From positions 290,001-354,000 of the forward strand of contig JAEMBT020000005.1 of assembly GCA_018873245.2 (NCBI GenBank): a stretch of 64,000 nucleotides of DNA, given 5' to 3'. Each line of letters opens with the position of its first letter. Within the stretch, counting starts at the first letter, position 1. The translations under genes were made by a program, and so were the position numbers. The stretch comes from Archegozetes longisetosus (lineage: Eukaryota > Arthropoda > Arachnida > Sarcoptiformes > Trhypochthoniidae). The notes beneath the pieces were generated by a model. The model did not search any database and had not been told where the DNA came from. It saw only the letters and a program-made list of their open reading frames with translations. This document shows, in pieces, positions 24,524-38,600 of this stretch.

Positions 24524-26065
24524 TTTTCGTCACTATGAATACGATGGAAAATGATAGATTGTATAAATGAAATACTGCATGTACAACACTCTATAAATTA
24601 AACAGAATACATTTATTAGATTCTAATATCTTTAGCAAATTAAAAATTTGATATTTAAAGACTTGATGTACAGCGGAATAGAGCTTTAACTTTATTAATA
24701 GAACTTTATATAATTGAATTGAAGGGCTGGTAAATCAAAAATAAAAACACTAGTAAGAAAGAAGCCTCAAACAGTTTCAAGAACTTGCACTTTAAAACTT
24801 CACGTGTTGATCTAGTTATTCGGAAAATCAGAGCAATCATTTCTTAACATTGATTTCGGATTATAGCAAGTAAGAGAAAAGCAAATTTTGCACCTTTAAT
24901 TCAAATTTTAAGATGTTTCTAATATTTATTTATATTTTAAGGTTATTTTCATAGAAAGACTGAAAACCTAAAATGATGTTTGGTGTTATCTCTTTGATTG
25001 TTAATACAGTATATTCTACTGTATGAAAGTTTTGACACAAACATTAAAATTTGTTGACGTATTGCTGAAAATCTTAAAGCTACAAATACTTTATTGAATT
25101 CCATGCTTAACTGAGTATTTTTATCACATCCTTTTTTCATAAAGACGAAGTGAACCTTAAGTTTCTAGATTTTCAAAATTTTAAAAATATTAGAGTTTTA
25201 AAATAAGTAATTTTTCAAAATAAAATTTAAAGTTCATTTTCAAATGCAAATATAATAGCCTGAAGCAATGATATTATCAAAAATGATTAAAATTAGATAA
25301 CTTACATCGTCTAAGTGCAGCTTATTTTTAGTAAAACGATGGTAACTTAATCTCTAAGTTGATGGCTTAAATACAACTCTCTCTCGGTTAAATATATTTT
25401 CTTTGAGAATATTAATTTCTGAAATGATGAAAGTCTTAATGTTTGTAATATTATTTTCCTAAGCCTTACAAACTAATTAAGTTAAAAACCAAAAATATTT
25501 GAAATGAATGTTTTAACTTTCAGTTAAAGTTTCTACACCTTTTGCGATTGTTCATCAAAATTTTCAAGATTGACACTTGGATCTCTCAGCAAAACTAACA
25601 ATCTTAAGGACTAAATCAATTACTAGAATTCAATTTTATTTTATAAATGTCCCGATCAGTGTGAATATTCAACCCTAAAGTGAATAAAAAATTGTACTGT
25701 TGTTTAGAAAATAATACTAAAAACTCTTTTATTATAATTGTTGGATTTTATATTTAAGGTAATTGAAGAAACTTCGTGATTTAGGTAAAACGCTGATCTT
25801 GAAAGGCAAATTGAGATTAATATCTATTTAGGCTATTTGTCATACATTTATCATTTTGTGATGCTGTACATCAGGAAAATTAAACTCTTCGACACATTTA
25901 GCCTTTGTTAGACCTATTTGAAATGTGAGCTTAAAATATTCTTACTATAATCCATTATTAGGGTAAAGACTACCTCTCATACCTTTCAAAACGCTTTTGA
26001 ATCAAATGACCTCATTAACGCTTTTGTCAGGTATATTTTCAATTATTTGCATCTCAATTTATTAT
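24524..26065. other. Intergenic, no gene seen
   Basis: AT-rich; only short open frames without family features. Confidence 0.5.
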
Positions 26066-26321
26066 TCACTGTAAACAACACTCACATTGTGGTTCACTTT
26101 CATCTGTAAAACCACAATAAGATGTAGCATTCATTTCGATTTTGTGGCCTTCATCTATTTTACTTATTTTTCACGAAGTTTCACTATAAATAATGACACA
26201 TAAAATAAGTACTTCTATTGAATTTGTGATATTTGTCATAATCAATACTTAAATGCAAAATAAGCTTTCTATGTGAATTTTTACTTGCACCCGAGCACAA
26301 TTACATCGAATAGAAACTTAT
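26066..26321 (-). CDS. Possible 3' exons of a Cys-rich secreted protein
   Basis: Two minus-strand segments, 26321-26285 and 26162-26066, can be spliced (donor GCAAGTAAAA, phase 2) to read FLFDVIVLGCNKIDEGH, then Cys-containing sequence ending in a C-C-C-C cluster (PQCECCLQ) at the TGA at 26066-26068. Spacing and the terminal ECC pattern recall single-domain von Willebrand factor C proteins of arthropods, but the match is weak. Upstream exons with a signal peptide were not found. The unspliced second segment has a convincing composition; the first exon and its acceptor are less certain. Confidence 0.33.
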
Positions 26322-29300
26322 CTCCACATTTTACACATTAATTTAGAAGCGAATTATTTTAGTTTTTTCTCATCAGACTTTTTAGTGTTTGATGATAATC
26401 GAAGCTATGTAGACTTTACTAGAATTTTCATCTTATAAATATAATTAAATTACAATAAGTTTCATAAATGATTGCACATAAACATTTAGAAACTAATATT
26501 GAAGTCTTGTCAATCAAATTAATTTCTAAAAGTGATGAGTGAAATTGAAAAAGAGATTATACTTACTTATTATAGCTAGCGAAATCGTATTAACTGAGCT
26601 AAGCTTTTTTTTAACATTGTTTATAAAAGTTAAATGACTTACATTCATTCGTATGAAAAGATGATTTTTTACGGTCAATTATAATAACTCTTTCTTTCAT
26701 TCAGTATAGTCATTATTGAAAATATTCCCGAGATTTTATTAAACATCCAAATTCTAGAAAAGACAATAGTCTAACGAACTAAAAGGTAATCACTTAATGA
26801 ATATATGATATGACCTCAAGATGGAAGTTTCTGAAAGTATTTTGAGAACAAAGTTTTAAAATGTTAATTTTACTAGGTAAATACGGGTACTATAAGTTTC
26901 ATCAGATTCTTGCACTGCGTTATAAATATCTTCAAATGAGATTTTTAGATACACTATAATTTTTGATAACTAGAACCAGTTTGCCGTCAATAATAGCCCG
27001 CTAGCACTGTTTTCGATCATCACTTACATTTTATGATGATTTCTAGCATATATTGTAATTTTCTTATTCTGCTGAATAACAATCAATTCTTACCATGTAC
27101 TCATAAGTATCAGACATTATAAAAGTGATACATTGTTAAAAATAGTAAAATTGTAAGTATTGATTCATGTAAATTATATTTTCGAAGAACAAGAAACTAC
27201 TTCAACTTCATCTCTTGCTTGACTAGTTTTAAAATAGGATAACCATTTCAATGCTTTTGAAAGGCTATAACTTGAGGTTTGATAAAATAACTAAATATAA
27301 TAATTATTTTTCGTGAATAAGATGCGTGTTTAGTTAGAGTTTAAGTGTTGAATCAGTACTGGATCAGTGCAACGAACTCTCGGACATTAATTGTTATTAT
27401 AATTGAGTTCATCAGATTTGATGATCTTTCAGTTAAGATTAGTCTTTGCGTTGATATTGTTTGGTGACATAGTTTTATGCCAACAGTCAAACAGACGACA
27501 ACTTGATCTTAAAAATTATTGACTCAATTTTTGAGTTTTAAAACAATATTTGTTTGAGTAATCAACTAATCAACTTTAGAAATTATGGTCACATTGTTTG
27601 AGTTTTACTCTTTGCTCAACACAGTTATAGGATCTAACAGGACAGGACTCAATGCATACAGGTTGAGCTTAGTATTAAAGTAACTGTTTAGGCACGAGGC
27701 ATGGTTGTGCCAAAAAATTCTAGTATCAGTACAGTCCTAACTCATACTCAGTACAATATAGTATGAAAGCATCGTTAATGTAGTACCAGTAGAGTGCTCT
27801 GAATCGAGTCAACAAATTATAGGTTTACTAAGAGTGCTTTGAATCATTCAAAAGCGTTTCTCTAAAAATATACAATTGACCGAAACTGCTGCCATCTGTT
27901 AGTCGTCAAATCAATTCATTTATTAGTATTTTATTTTCAAAAGTTTTTCAATAATAGATTCGCCCCTAAAATGGCGCCGAAATGACCATTGAATTGAGTG
28001 AATGTTCTCTAATTTTATTCTAATTTGCATTTTGGCCATTAATTACATGAATCATACAATTAATAAGTATTTAAAACAGTAGTTTGATTCAAGTTAATTG
28101 ATGTCATTCTCGTGCTGCAATTGAGTGACAGGTATTTCTATTAGTTTTCTACTACTATTTTGTCGAATAAGTGCTGCAAATCATAAAACAGACGAAAATT
28201 GATTTCGTTTGTTTTGTCATTTTTAATGAAGTTCATTAAATGAATGAACCCATTACTAATTTGATGACACTCTCGCTATTGATGTGTCCCAAAAATGTAA
28301 TTATTTTCAAATAAATCCTTCTTTTATGAGAAATGAGTAAACAAACTATTCAAATAAATCAATAAATTGTTTGTTGATTTATTCAAATTTGACTCGATTA
28401 TGTTGTAACCTCATTATTAATAGACATAAATTAAGAAGGATTTGGCGTCAAATTATAGTTTGTTACTAATTTGTAAGTGACCGGCAATTCCTGTTTGATA
28501 GATGCGTTCAGTTTGTATTGAATATCGAACCCGGTCTTAGATTCATAGTAAAGGCTTACGCGGCATATCGTGCTCTATGAGTGCCAACGTTTAGCCAATA
28601 CTAATACTAATACTAACGTTATTACTTTTAAGTCTATCTTTCACAATGATCGTCATTATGGTCGTTATCAAATTGTTTGTCACAAGTATTTAAATAAAGC
28701 AAATATTTATTAATGCAAAGTATTCTAACAATAATTGAATGCAAATAAGTGATGAAAAGAGCCAAAAATGATTTGACAAAATAGTGTTTTGGCAAACACC
28801 ATTCTAACTGTGAAATAAAGTATGACGTTCTAACCTGTCAATGCATCAATACTAGCTTAAAACCACATCAAACTATGTATAGCTCAAGTCAATTCATTAA
28901 TCACTTTAATATTCAAACAAATACAAATTGTAAAAGGTAAAATTGCACTTGTGTTAGCTTTCAATCTATCGCAACTGTTAGTTATTTCGAATTGTTTTAG
29001 TTTAATTGAATTATTGTAAAATGAACGCAATCATTTTGATTCTTATTTCTACCGCATCAACAAATTCTTATTCTGTAGTTGCAAGATATTTCATTTTTAT
29101 AATAAGCAACAGCTCAAATGATGTTCAATTAAATCATAGCTTCAATGAGAGTATCTTTCTCAGTTATTTTCTTAAAATGATGAACTCACTAAAGTATTCA
29201 TTTTTCAAAAACAATACTAATAATTATTACGATAATTGTGGCAAATTTGAGGTGATTCAAGCTCAACTTTCAAATATGAATACAATTTAATTGATGCTTT

Positions 29301-29653
29301 AATTGATTTTTGGGAAAGTAATCATTTTTATACATATTTACAGTTTGGCTGGATTTGCATATTGATTAATTGAGTACAATGATTCATTTTTGTTGACTAA
29401 TTAATGATGAGAAAGTAGAAATAACTATAGACTAGCAGCTAATCTATATTATAATAATAATTGATGCTTTTGCTACTCTATTTGCTTCTATTTTTGTTGC
29501 TACGGGCAGTTGCCATTACTTCTAACGATTGAATATGTTTATGCGAAGATAACTCAGTCTTGTTTTCTAATACATCAATATTTCCTTTTGTCCTATTTAT
29601 GTTTTCTATTAACACTTAGTGTTAATCATTTATTCGTTACCCTTTTTAGATCA
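26322..29653. other. Long intergenic region, no supported gene
   Basis: AT-rich 3.3 kb before the PARP gene. A small open frame at 29021-29290 (starting MNAIILILIS, with several N-glycosylation sequons) could be a short secreted peptide, but nothing else supports it. No tRNA or mobile-element ends were recognised. Confidence 0.45.
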
Positions 29654-32600
29654 ATGGATGTACCAAAAGTTGAAACAAATGGTGTTATTTCGGGCTATCA
29701 TTCCAATGATACGGTTCAGGTGAGTGAACACTTAACTATTTTGGTTTTTTTGTGCATAAACTACTCATTAGTATTTAAGCAGAGAATACTATTTTTTAAC
29801 TATTGAAGCTTTTAAACTTTCGTTAACATAAGGATTGTATTTAACAATAAGTATTTCAACGTTTGACGTAAAACCATTTTTGAAGACTATTAAAGAATTT
29901 GAAAGTTTGTCTCCATTAATAAACTTTAGGTGAAAATTAGGTAAATGAATCAAATTGATTGAGTCACTAATGGTTTTGCACTCACTATAACGACGTCTTA
30001 GCTTTAAGTGTAATAGAATCATATGAAAGTTAATTAACTATACAGAAGTTCTCTAATGATTTTAATGACACGTTCATTATTTTTCTTTTGCATTAAATTT
30101 TGTTTTGACTGTCAAGTGAATGAAATCAATTTTTCTTTGTCTATAAGATAGCATTAGCAGTAGAAGTTTTATATCCGAACAGATATATTTTTAATATAGT
30201 GGTAGACTAATGATGGACTAATAGTTTTTGTGTAATCAATATGCCTTTGAGCTTCAATTTGAAGGTTTTCTTTCGTATTGTGAAAAATATAATTGAAGAC
30301 ATATTTTTACTTTATTTTTAAAATAGGAAACAAAAGTGATAGAAAGCAAAATCCCTAATAAAAGCCCAGTATCACAATCAGTGTCGAGTTCACCACCATC
30401 TGCGGCAAACGATGTCCAACCATCACAGCCATCATTACCACCACAACAACCAATAGTTCCGCCTTTAGTTCTAACACAAAAAGGAACAAAAATCGATAAG
30501 AAGCCACAAAATGAGTTCACAATTCGAAGTAAACGGGTATCAAAAAAGAAAGACGAGGCTCGGAGAGTCACCAGACATTCGCCACAAAATCTAACGCCAC
30601 AGACGTCGAATTCGCCTTCAAAGCTATTATCGACCAATTCAACAAACGGTCGGTCATCTGCGTCATCATCATTGCCATCAATTTCATCACCGAATAAAAA
30701 TACTAAAAGTTTACAGTCATTGCCAGTCGCACACAAAAGGTCTCCGTCTTCACCGGTTCCGAACCAATTCATTAATACAAATCTAGTTCGTGCCACTAAG
30801 AGTCAGCCGACGCCTGTGTTGAAGGCTAACTCCTTGGCTGCACAAAAGTCAAAAAAAGGTATGTTCACTCATAATTTTTGAAGCATAATATCTTGTTGAC
30901 TTGCTCTTGTTGAGCCTTTGTTATTTTATTGGTTTCATGTAATGTAGAATGAACATGATGCTTTTATTCAATTTTTAATGAATTTTTTCCTCCCCCAAGA
31001 AACTAATTCTGTGCCCAAAATCGAGAAACGCAGCAAACGGAAAACCGAAAAAAAAGGGCTGACAAAAGTTGAAGAGAATGATTCCGAACCGCGTGCTTCA
31101 AAACGCATTCGCCTTCAGTACCAACCATTTCAGTCTCCAGAGCCTTTACCGCCGATGCCATATATATATCGAGCCTCGACTTCGTCGACACCTCGTGAAA
31201 AAGAAGAAGAAAAAGTTATTATCTATAATAACGGAGAATTTCTTGCTGTTAGAAACGAGACCAACAGCTTCTATATTTGTCGCGCTAGACAAAATGTCTT
31301 CAAAAACAGTCGTAAATTCAAAATTCAATGGTTTAATAACGAAAAAAATCCAACAGTTTATACCCCAGACTTTTATGATGTGACAGATTTTGAATGTATA
31401 TTAACTAATTTAAGACTAAATCGTTTGGATAGAGGACAATATAAATTACCGGATGATGAGAAACAAAGAATTATGAATATACTGCAGAGAGCGATAAACG
31501 TGGAAAAGGTATGACTGAAGCAATATCTGTTCTAATGTATGAGATTCTATATTTTGAGTTATTTGAAACTAGGGAATTAACGCACCTCCAGATCCTATCC
31601 AAGTGACAGCTGATGGCGTTGATGTGTCAGTGGTTGGTAAAGCAGAAGAAAAAGAATTGCTCAAAAAGATTAGTCCAAAAAGAGTCAAAAGTGAAGTTAT
31701 TAAGAGTAAAAGTATTACTAGTAGTAGTAGTGGAAGTGCCACCAAAGCTGGTCGACCAAAGAGAAGTAGTAATAAAATAAGTAATAAAGTCACAGATACG
31801 ACACCAGTCACTAGTAAAGTTAAAGCTGCCAAAGTAACGTCTGCTGCTGCTGCTGCTGCTATTCGAAGGTCTAAGCGTTCGGCTGGAAGCAAAACGCCTG
31901 TTGTATCACCTGTTTCTTCGAAAGCTTCGCCTAAAGGTATTCGAATAGTCTGTTTATTTTATTGATTCAAGTTTTTTGCCAGTATTATTGAGAGAAAGTA
32001 ATTTTTGAATTAGGCAAAAAGCCAGGAATTGCTGATGTGGTTAAAAGGCTCAAAACAAGAGCGCGATCTGCTAAGAAGGCGGCGGCTGCAGCAGTCAAGA
32101 AGTCACCAACTCCTGTAAAGAAGACTAAAAAGAATGTCACAACTAAGAAGAAGTCACCGAAAGCAACACCAATAACAACAACGCCGTCACCTAAAGCTAA
32201 GAAGAAAATAGTATTATTGCAAACAAATTCAAGTGTGACCTTGTATGAAAAAGATCCTACTTTTGAATCATCAAATGCCATACCTTTTGTATCAACAATA
32301 GCTCACAGCAAACTACTGATTCGCGCAGTTATAATTAAAGACCATGAATTATTAGAAACATTGATAAGCGACAAGAAAAATATTTGTTCGTTTTGTGTTC
32401 CGCGTTGTCTCACTATTAATCGCGACGCACTTTCTTATGCTATTGAAAATGAAGACATCAAAGCCATTAAATTATTAATTGACGATTCACTCGCTGAGAA
32501 TTTGGCGCCATTCCCCGATATTATGATTGAAGAAGAATCGACGGGTTTTGGTTCCAGACATATGTTTGGACACGCCTTGAGAGCTGTCGCAGTTGGACGT

Positions 32601-35600
32601 GGCGGTAAAGAAGGTATAGTTCTTTGTGTAGCATAACTCATTTTTAAAGTAAACTTAACTATTGTTCAAGCAAAATTCTAATCACTAAAAGTTGATCAAA
32701 ACTATTTATGAATCTGATTGAATTACGCAGAACCAGCTCTAGTATTCTGATGATGTTTATATCAATTAAGAATATTGGCGTTTCCTACTCTGCAATAATA
32801 ACTAGTGTTGAATTGCTATGTATTTGCGTTTATTCTTATAATTCATTTACACGAAATTCAACTACAAATTAGTTGAGCTTGAATTTTTATAGTATTAGGT
32901 CATAATCCATTTATAATATATAGAATTATTTTGGTTTAATTAGGAAACAGTGCACTGACCAAAGACAATAATTTATATCGTTATGGATGTGCCAGAAATC
33001 AGTCATATTTTAGCTCTAATGAAGCAAGAGAAGCGCTTAAATATGGAATCAAGTTTACAACAATTGAAAAAATAAGCGCTTTATCTAGAGATCATAGCGA
33101 GAAAACAATCAATCTATTTCTCTATAACATTGTGACTGCTTTAAAACGTGGACACTGCAAATTATCACACGATTTAATTGATCGAGCCATCAAAAAAGGT
33201 GGCTTTGGGTTCAATTTATTACACAAAGAATCAGTCAGTAGTGGAAAACAGTTTTCTGCATTCAAGCCGATATCGATTTGCAAAAAGTCAATCGGAAACT
33301 CAAGAGTGACGCCCATTCATTGTGCTGCTATTAATCCAGACCCATATTTTTTATCTACATTACTCGCTCAAAGGCCCGATTATAACGTCACAGATTCAGA
33401 GTTATGGACACCCATTCATTACGCTGCAGTTTCTGAAGGTATTTCAAATTATAATACTGTGTTCGAATAAGTCTTATAAAAGTGTTTGATCTATTCACAA
33501 AACCTAAGGTTCCAGTAATTTGGAATATCTGTTATCTCATGGCATCTCAACTGTGGTTGTGGAAAAGGAAGGCAACACTCCTTTACATTTAGCGTGTCTC
33601 AACAATAGAACGCGTAACGTCGAAGTAATTCTTCGTCACGAATCGAAGAGCGATTCAGGTCCTTCAGTTTCATCACTCGAAAAACTGAATCGCTTAGGTC
33701 TGACACCATTACATATCGCTTCACAAGAAGGTAATACAGATGTGGTCAAAGTGTTGCTGAAATCTGGTGCAGATGCAGAGAAGACAACTCCAGCCGCATC
33801 CGATAAATTGAGTCCATTGATGATCGCGTCACAATTCGGACACTTATCAATAGTGAAGCTATTATTCGAATGTGGTGTTAATGTAGAAGCAACTGACAAA
33901 AGGCATCGAACAGCTCTAACTCATGCAGTTATGAATGGTCACTCACATATTGTCAGCTATTTGTTAAGACTGGGCGCTAATCCTAATACTAAAGATTCTT
34001 CTGGCAATTCACTGGTTCATTACGCGGCCGCTTATGGCTGGTATTATTGTTTCAAGCTATTAATGGAAGCAAAAGCTAAACCAAATGAGACTAATGATTG
34101 GAAAATGACTCCATTATGTATCGCATTTATGAAAGGACACACCGGTTTAGCAGAAGAGATAATTAAAGAACCGGGTGTTAACATTAATATGCCCGTCAAT
34201 GATTCTAACGGTAAGGATTTTAAAAATTCTATACACAGTACAGAAACGAGCCAAATATAACCTTTCATTCAGTTACTATCTGTTTTGAATATATATAAGT
34301 CCAAATAATGACACTTTCATTGAATTCTAGTTTTGCACATTTTCCTTAATTTTCAGTCCTAATGTCTTAAGAAGTTGCAGAACCAATTTCAGTTTTCCAT
34401 TTATTAATATAGGAATATTAATGTATGCTAAACTGCCTTAAAAATTAGTTGAATTTTGTTATAATGGAAAAATACTTTGATATGTTCAATTTACCTTGTT
34501 CGAAATTCACTACAATTCAGATAAAATTTTCGATTAATATTGCAATGTCTTAACGCTTAATAGGAATGACTCTACTGATGCAAACGTGTAACTCCAAACC
34601 AAATGAACTAATGATAGAAAGACTCAAGTTTTTGATAGACAAACATAAGGCCGACTGCACTTTAATTGATTTTGATGGCAACAATGCGGTATGCCTTCAA
34701 TTGTTGTTATAGCAAACTCAGTAAATAATGTGCATTTGTTTTGGCTCCATAGTTACATTATTTGGTTCAAAATGAATCTAATCTTCTGAAAAGTTTGAAG
34801 GATAGAGAATACGAATCTGATCCTCTGACAAGTTTGAAGGATAGCGAAGAAGTGAGTAATTATTTTGATTTCTCAAAATCAAAATTAAAGTTTATTCGAG
34901 GCGCAATTCACTAATTCATTGTTATTATATTCACTTTCATTATTTGCTTAAATCATTTTCTTATGGTTCGGCTTAATACCCCTTTACCTCTCATTTCTAT
35001 AATCACTGCAAATATTCATCTGTTCATCACAAATGATATCATTCATGTAAAAAAAATTTAAAAAATTACGCATTCATTCACCAAATGACTATTAAATAAT
35101 TGAAAACAAAAAAATCAATTATTTGATTATAAAGACGGATTGCGGCGAAGAATATTATGATCCATTTCAAGATAGAGAAATGTTGGCGCGAAAACAGGAA
35201 TTAAGATATTTGAAGAATCATCACAAAGAGGTTGCTTTTGAGTATTCATTATCATTGTCTCATTTTGTCTATGTACTTTTGCTCGATATCATCCAATTGC
35301 ATGAATGTGTTCGTTTTCCAATCTCCTAATTTACTAAATTTGTTGTCATTCACATTTGCTTTTCAATCGCTTAGATTATTATTATTATTATTATTAATTT
35401 TTTTTATAGAATATTCAACTTGAGCAAAATCAATCAAACTTAATTATATTGTTATGAAACAAATCAAAATCTGTCTTTGAATTACTAGCAAAATATTGAT
35501 CAATAATTTTTAAAATTTCAAATAAGATTTTACTTTACAGATTTTATGATTATTTGTAAGAAGTGTTTTGTTTGAATACTCATAGTATTTTAGAGTTTCA

Positions 35601-38600
35601 AAACTTGTTAATTTTTTTTTAATTAGTTGGGAGACAAGCAGAGGTCATTGATCATAGAAGCAGCACAACTATTGATTGATAATGGATGTGATCCAAACGT
35701 TCTCAATAAGCAGAACATGTCGCCTTTCATGTTGGCTGCAGAGATGGGAAGTTTTGCAATTCTTCAAAAATTGCTTGATATCAACAAAAAGCAGCTTAAT
35801 TCACAAACTAATAAAGAAGGAAATACTATTTTGCACCTGTTTGTCGACCATGCAATTAATGAGATAAATGTTCAAAACGTGAAGATGTCTGTCGGAAAGT
35901 TCATCAGAGATATATATGAAAGCGACCAGTCACTCAAGACTGTATTCCGTGAAATGTCGGTCGTGGCTAATAACGAAGGAATGAAACCAATCCATTTGTT
36001 TTTGAAGACGTATTCTGGTAGATACTCAGCTGATGAAGAGGAACGGCTTATGGACTATTTGAGATTTCTTGTTGATGCACTTGAAAGTGACATAAATTCA
36101 TTGGTTGTGTCAGAAAAAGCCGAAGATGTCAAATCCGTTTTACATCTATCTGCTATATGTTTGTCAGAAAACATAATAAAGTATTTATTAACGAAAAATC
36201 CAGTTTTAGAACAGTTGGATGGCAATAAAAGGACGCCATTAGCTGTTGCAATAGTTGCTAAAAATATTCGAATCGCTAAGTTATTGATTGAATCGGGATC
36301 TGATGTTAAGTTTAAGTCAGAAAAGGATTCAAATCGTTCACTATTGTTGATTGAAGTGATTAATAATCGCAATACCTTTGAGTTAATACCATTATTGGTA
36401 AGGAAGGGCGCAGATGTTAATGAAGAAGATAAAGAAACTGGTAACAAAGCTCTACATTATGTGGCATCACGAGCAGAACAAAAGGCAGCACTCGACGCAA
36501 CCGTTGCTCTGATTGGTTCGGGCGCTAACGTGAACGCCACCAATAAACAAGGTCTTGATTATTTTGTATCCCATTCTCATTTATTATAATTAAAATAAAT
36601 TTTTAAATTAAAGGCCGAACTCCATTACATTTGGCGGTCAATTCGAGAAGAGGTGGAACTGATGTCAGTTTTGATGTCGAAGACTTTATGCTTAAGTCAG
36701 GTGCCAAAACTGACATTCGTGATCATAGAGGAAGAATTGCATTGCATTACGCATTCGTCAAAATCAACACTCACAGTGATTCATCTTTTATGGATCCTAT
36801 TGAATTAGTGGCACTTCTAGATCCTGGAGACAATCCGACGCAAGGCCAAACTATCGATGTGGCCGATATGTTTGGGTCTACACCACTTCACTACGCGGCT
36901 CAACGAGGTGCAACCATTTCATGTATGCATCTATTGAGAAGAGTCAACATTAATCCCATTGACAGTAACGATAATACACCGCTCGGACTCGCAGTTCTCT
37001 ATAATCATGAAGGTATTGATTCAAACTATCCAAACGACAAACTGTATTGTCAAGTCTAAATTTTTATTCACAAGGTTGTGCTCTAATGCTTCAACAAAAA
37101 GGCGCCGCTTTTATAAGTCCAGTCGGAAATTTGAACAGAAAACCAGATCTGAGATGGAAAGAAGAGAAGTCTTGTTGGAGATGGAATCGATTGAAAGATG
37201 AGGAAAAACTAAAACGGGAATTGGAGGCCAAGAAAGCGCACTGTTCTATAATCGAGGAAGTAGTCCGTAAGGACTGGCAAGGTTTGTATTTTCGATACTT
37301 TGATTTAATCTTACTATTGAGTCACAGTTATACGATTTTCAAGATTTGCACTTGAATCTTATAATTTTTTAAAGGTATTCTATACTTAATGATCAACGAA
37401 TTGGGAACTCTTGGCAGAGGAGTTGGCATTGTAATTGAAGCCGCACTTAAGACTGAGAGACTAAATTTGGCGATTAAATTACTAAAAAGAGTTAAACAAA
37501 ATAAAACTCTGAATACAGACAAACAAACTCTTCTCCATGTTATGGCCAAAGAAATCAACGATAATAAGTTTAATCAAGAATTACAAGAACAAATTGTGAA
37601 ATTATTGGTCGAACACGAGGTCAACTTTATGGCATTGGACTCATTAAAATCAAATGCCATTATTTACGCTGCAATAAATTGGAACTTTGTTTTGTGCAAT
37701 GAGTTAACAAATCTGATTGGTTTGAATCGTGTTGCTAGTTTAGAACCAGATTCACTGCTTCGAACACCAGTATCAGCAATATTTTGGGAAATAAATAATA
37801 AGAAAAATTCAGAATTACCAGAAGAGATGCAGACTTGGTTAGCAAAACTGTTGGAAAGAAGCGCTCAATTAAACATTCAATCATATTATCCATTTTGTGA
37901 GTCATCATTCGCCGGCGTCAGATATATTTCATCAAATCCTTCTTCAACTAATACATCATCGCCTAAGTATTCGCCACTAATCGCTGCAGTGATCAGCGGT
38001 AATTACGCCTTGGTTAAGTACTTGCTTAATTTAAAGGTGAACGGTTCTTTCGCTGTGGATGTTAATTATGCCGACAGCCTGGGTAGAACTCCTCTCATGC
38101 ACTCCGTCCGACTGGTAAATAACTCAATTTTCAGAAAATATGTATTGATTGTATGTATTTGCAAACTTGTATCTGTTTCTTTATTATAGAATGATTTAAA
38201 AATGGTGAAATTACTTTTGAATCGAAGTTATTCACCAGATCAAGACCAGAAACCATGGAATTCGCGTAATTTAACGTTTAAAAATTCTAATAATGTTGAC
38301 TTGACTGCAAAAGATGAGAACGGGTTCACAGTTTTGCACCACCTGGTCACACCGCTTCCTAATTTCACTTACTTGAATTCTGACATAATTCTTCGCCTTT
38401 TATGGCATGTCAGTAATAATTCTAAAACAGAAATCAGACTTTTTGATGTAACTAATAATAACAATGAAACTCCATATCAAATTGCGGTTGCGAGAAATGC
38501 TAAAAATCTTATCGAAACCTTTAGGGAGTTGTTGAATTTAGATAACAATAGCACCGACAGTAATCCAACTAAACTAGATTTACCAGAGTTTCCTAGAATT

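Noticed and set aside
28505-28620. tRNA-like B-box (reverse strand GGGTTCGATAT)
   Set aside because: No matching acceptor stem or A-box at the right distance; at most an old tRNA-derived repeat.
29021-29290. 89-aa plus-strand frame with a signal-peptide-like start and N-glycosylation sequons
   Set aside because: Asn/Ser-rich composition follows from the base composition; no second exon, Cys pattern or family similarity.
30254-30796. 180-aa minus-strand frame opposite PARP exon 2
   Set aside because: Shadow of the repetitive Ser/Pro-rich coding strand; the plus strand is spliced in phase with the rest of the gene.
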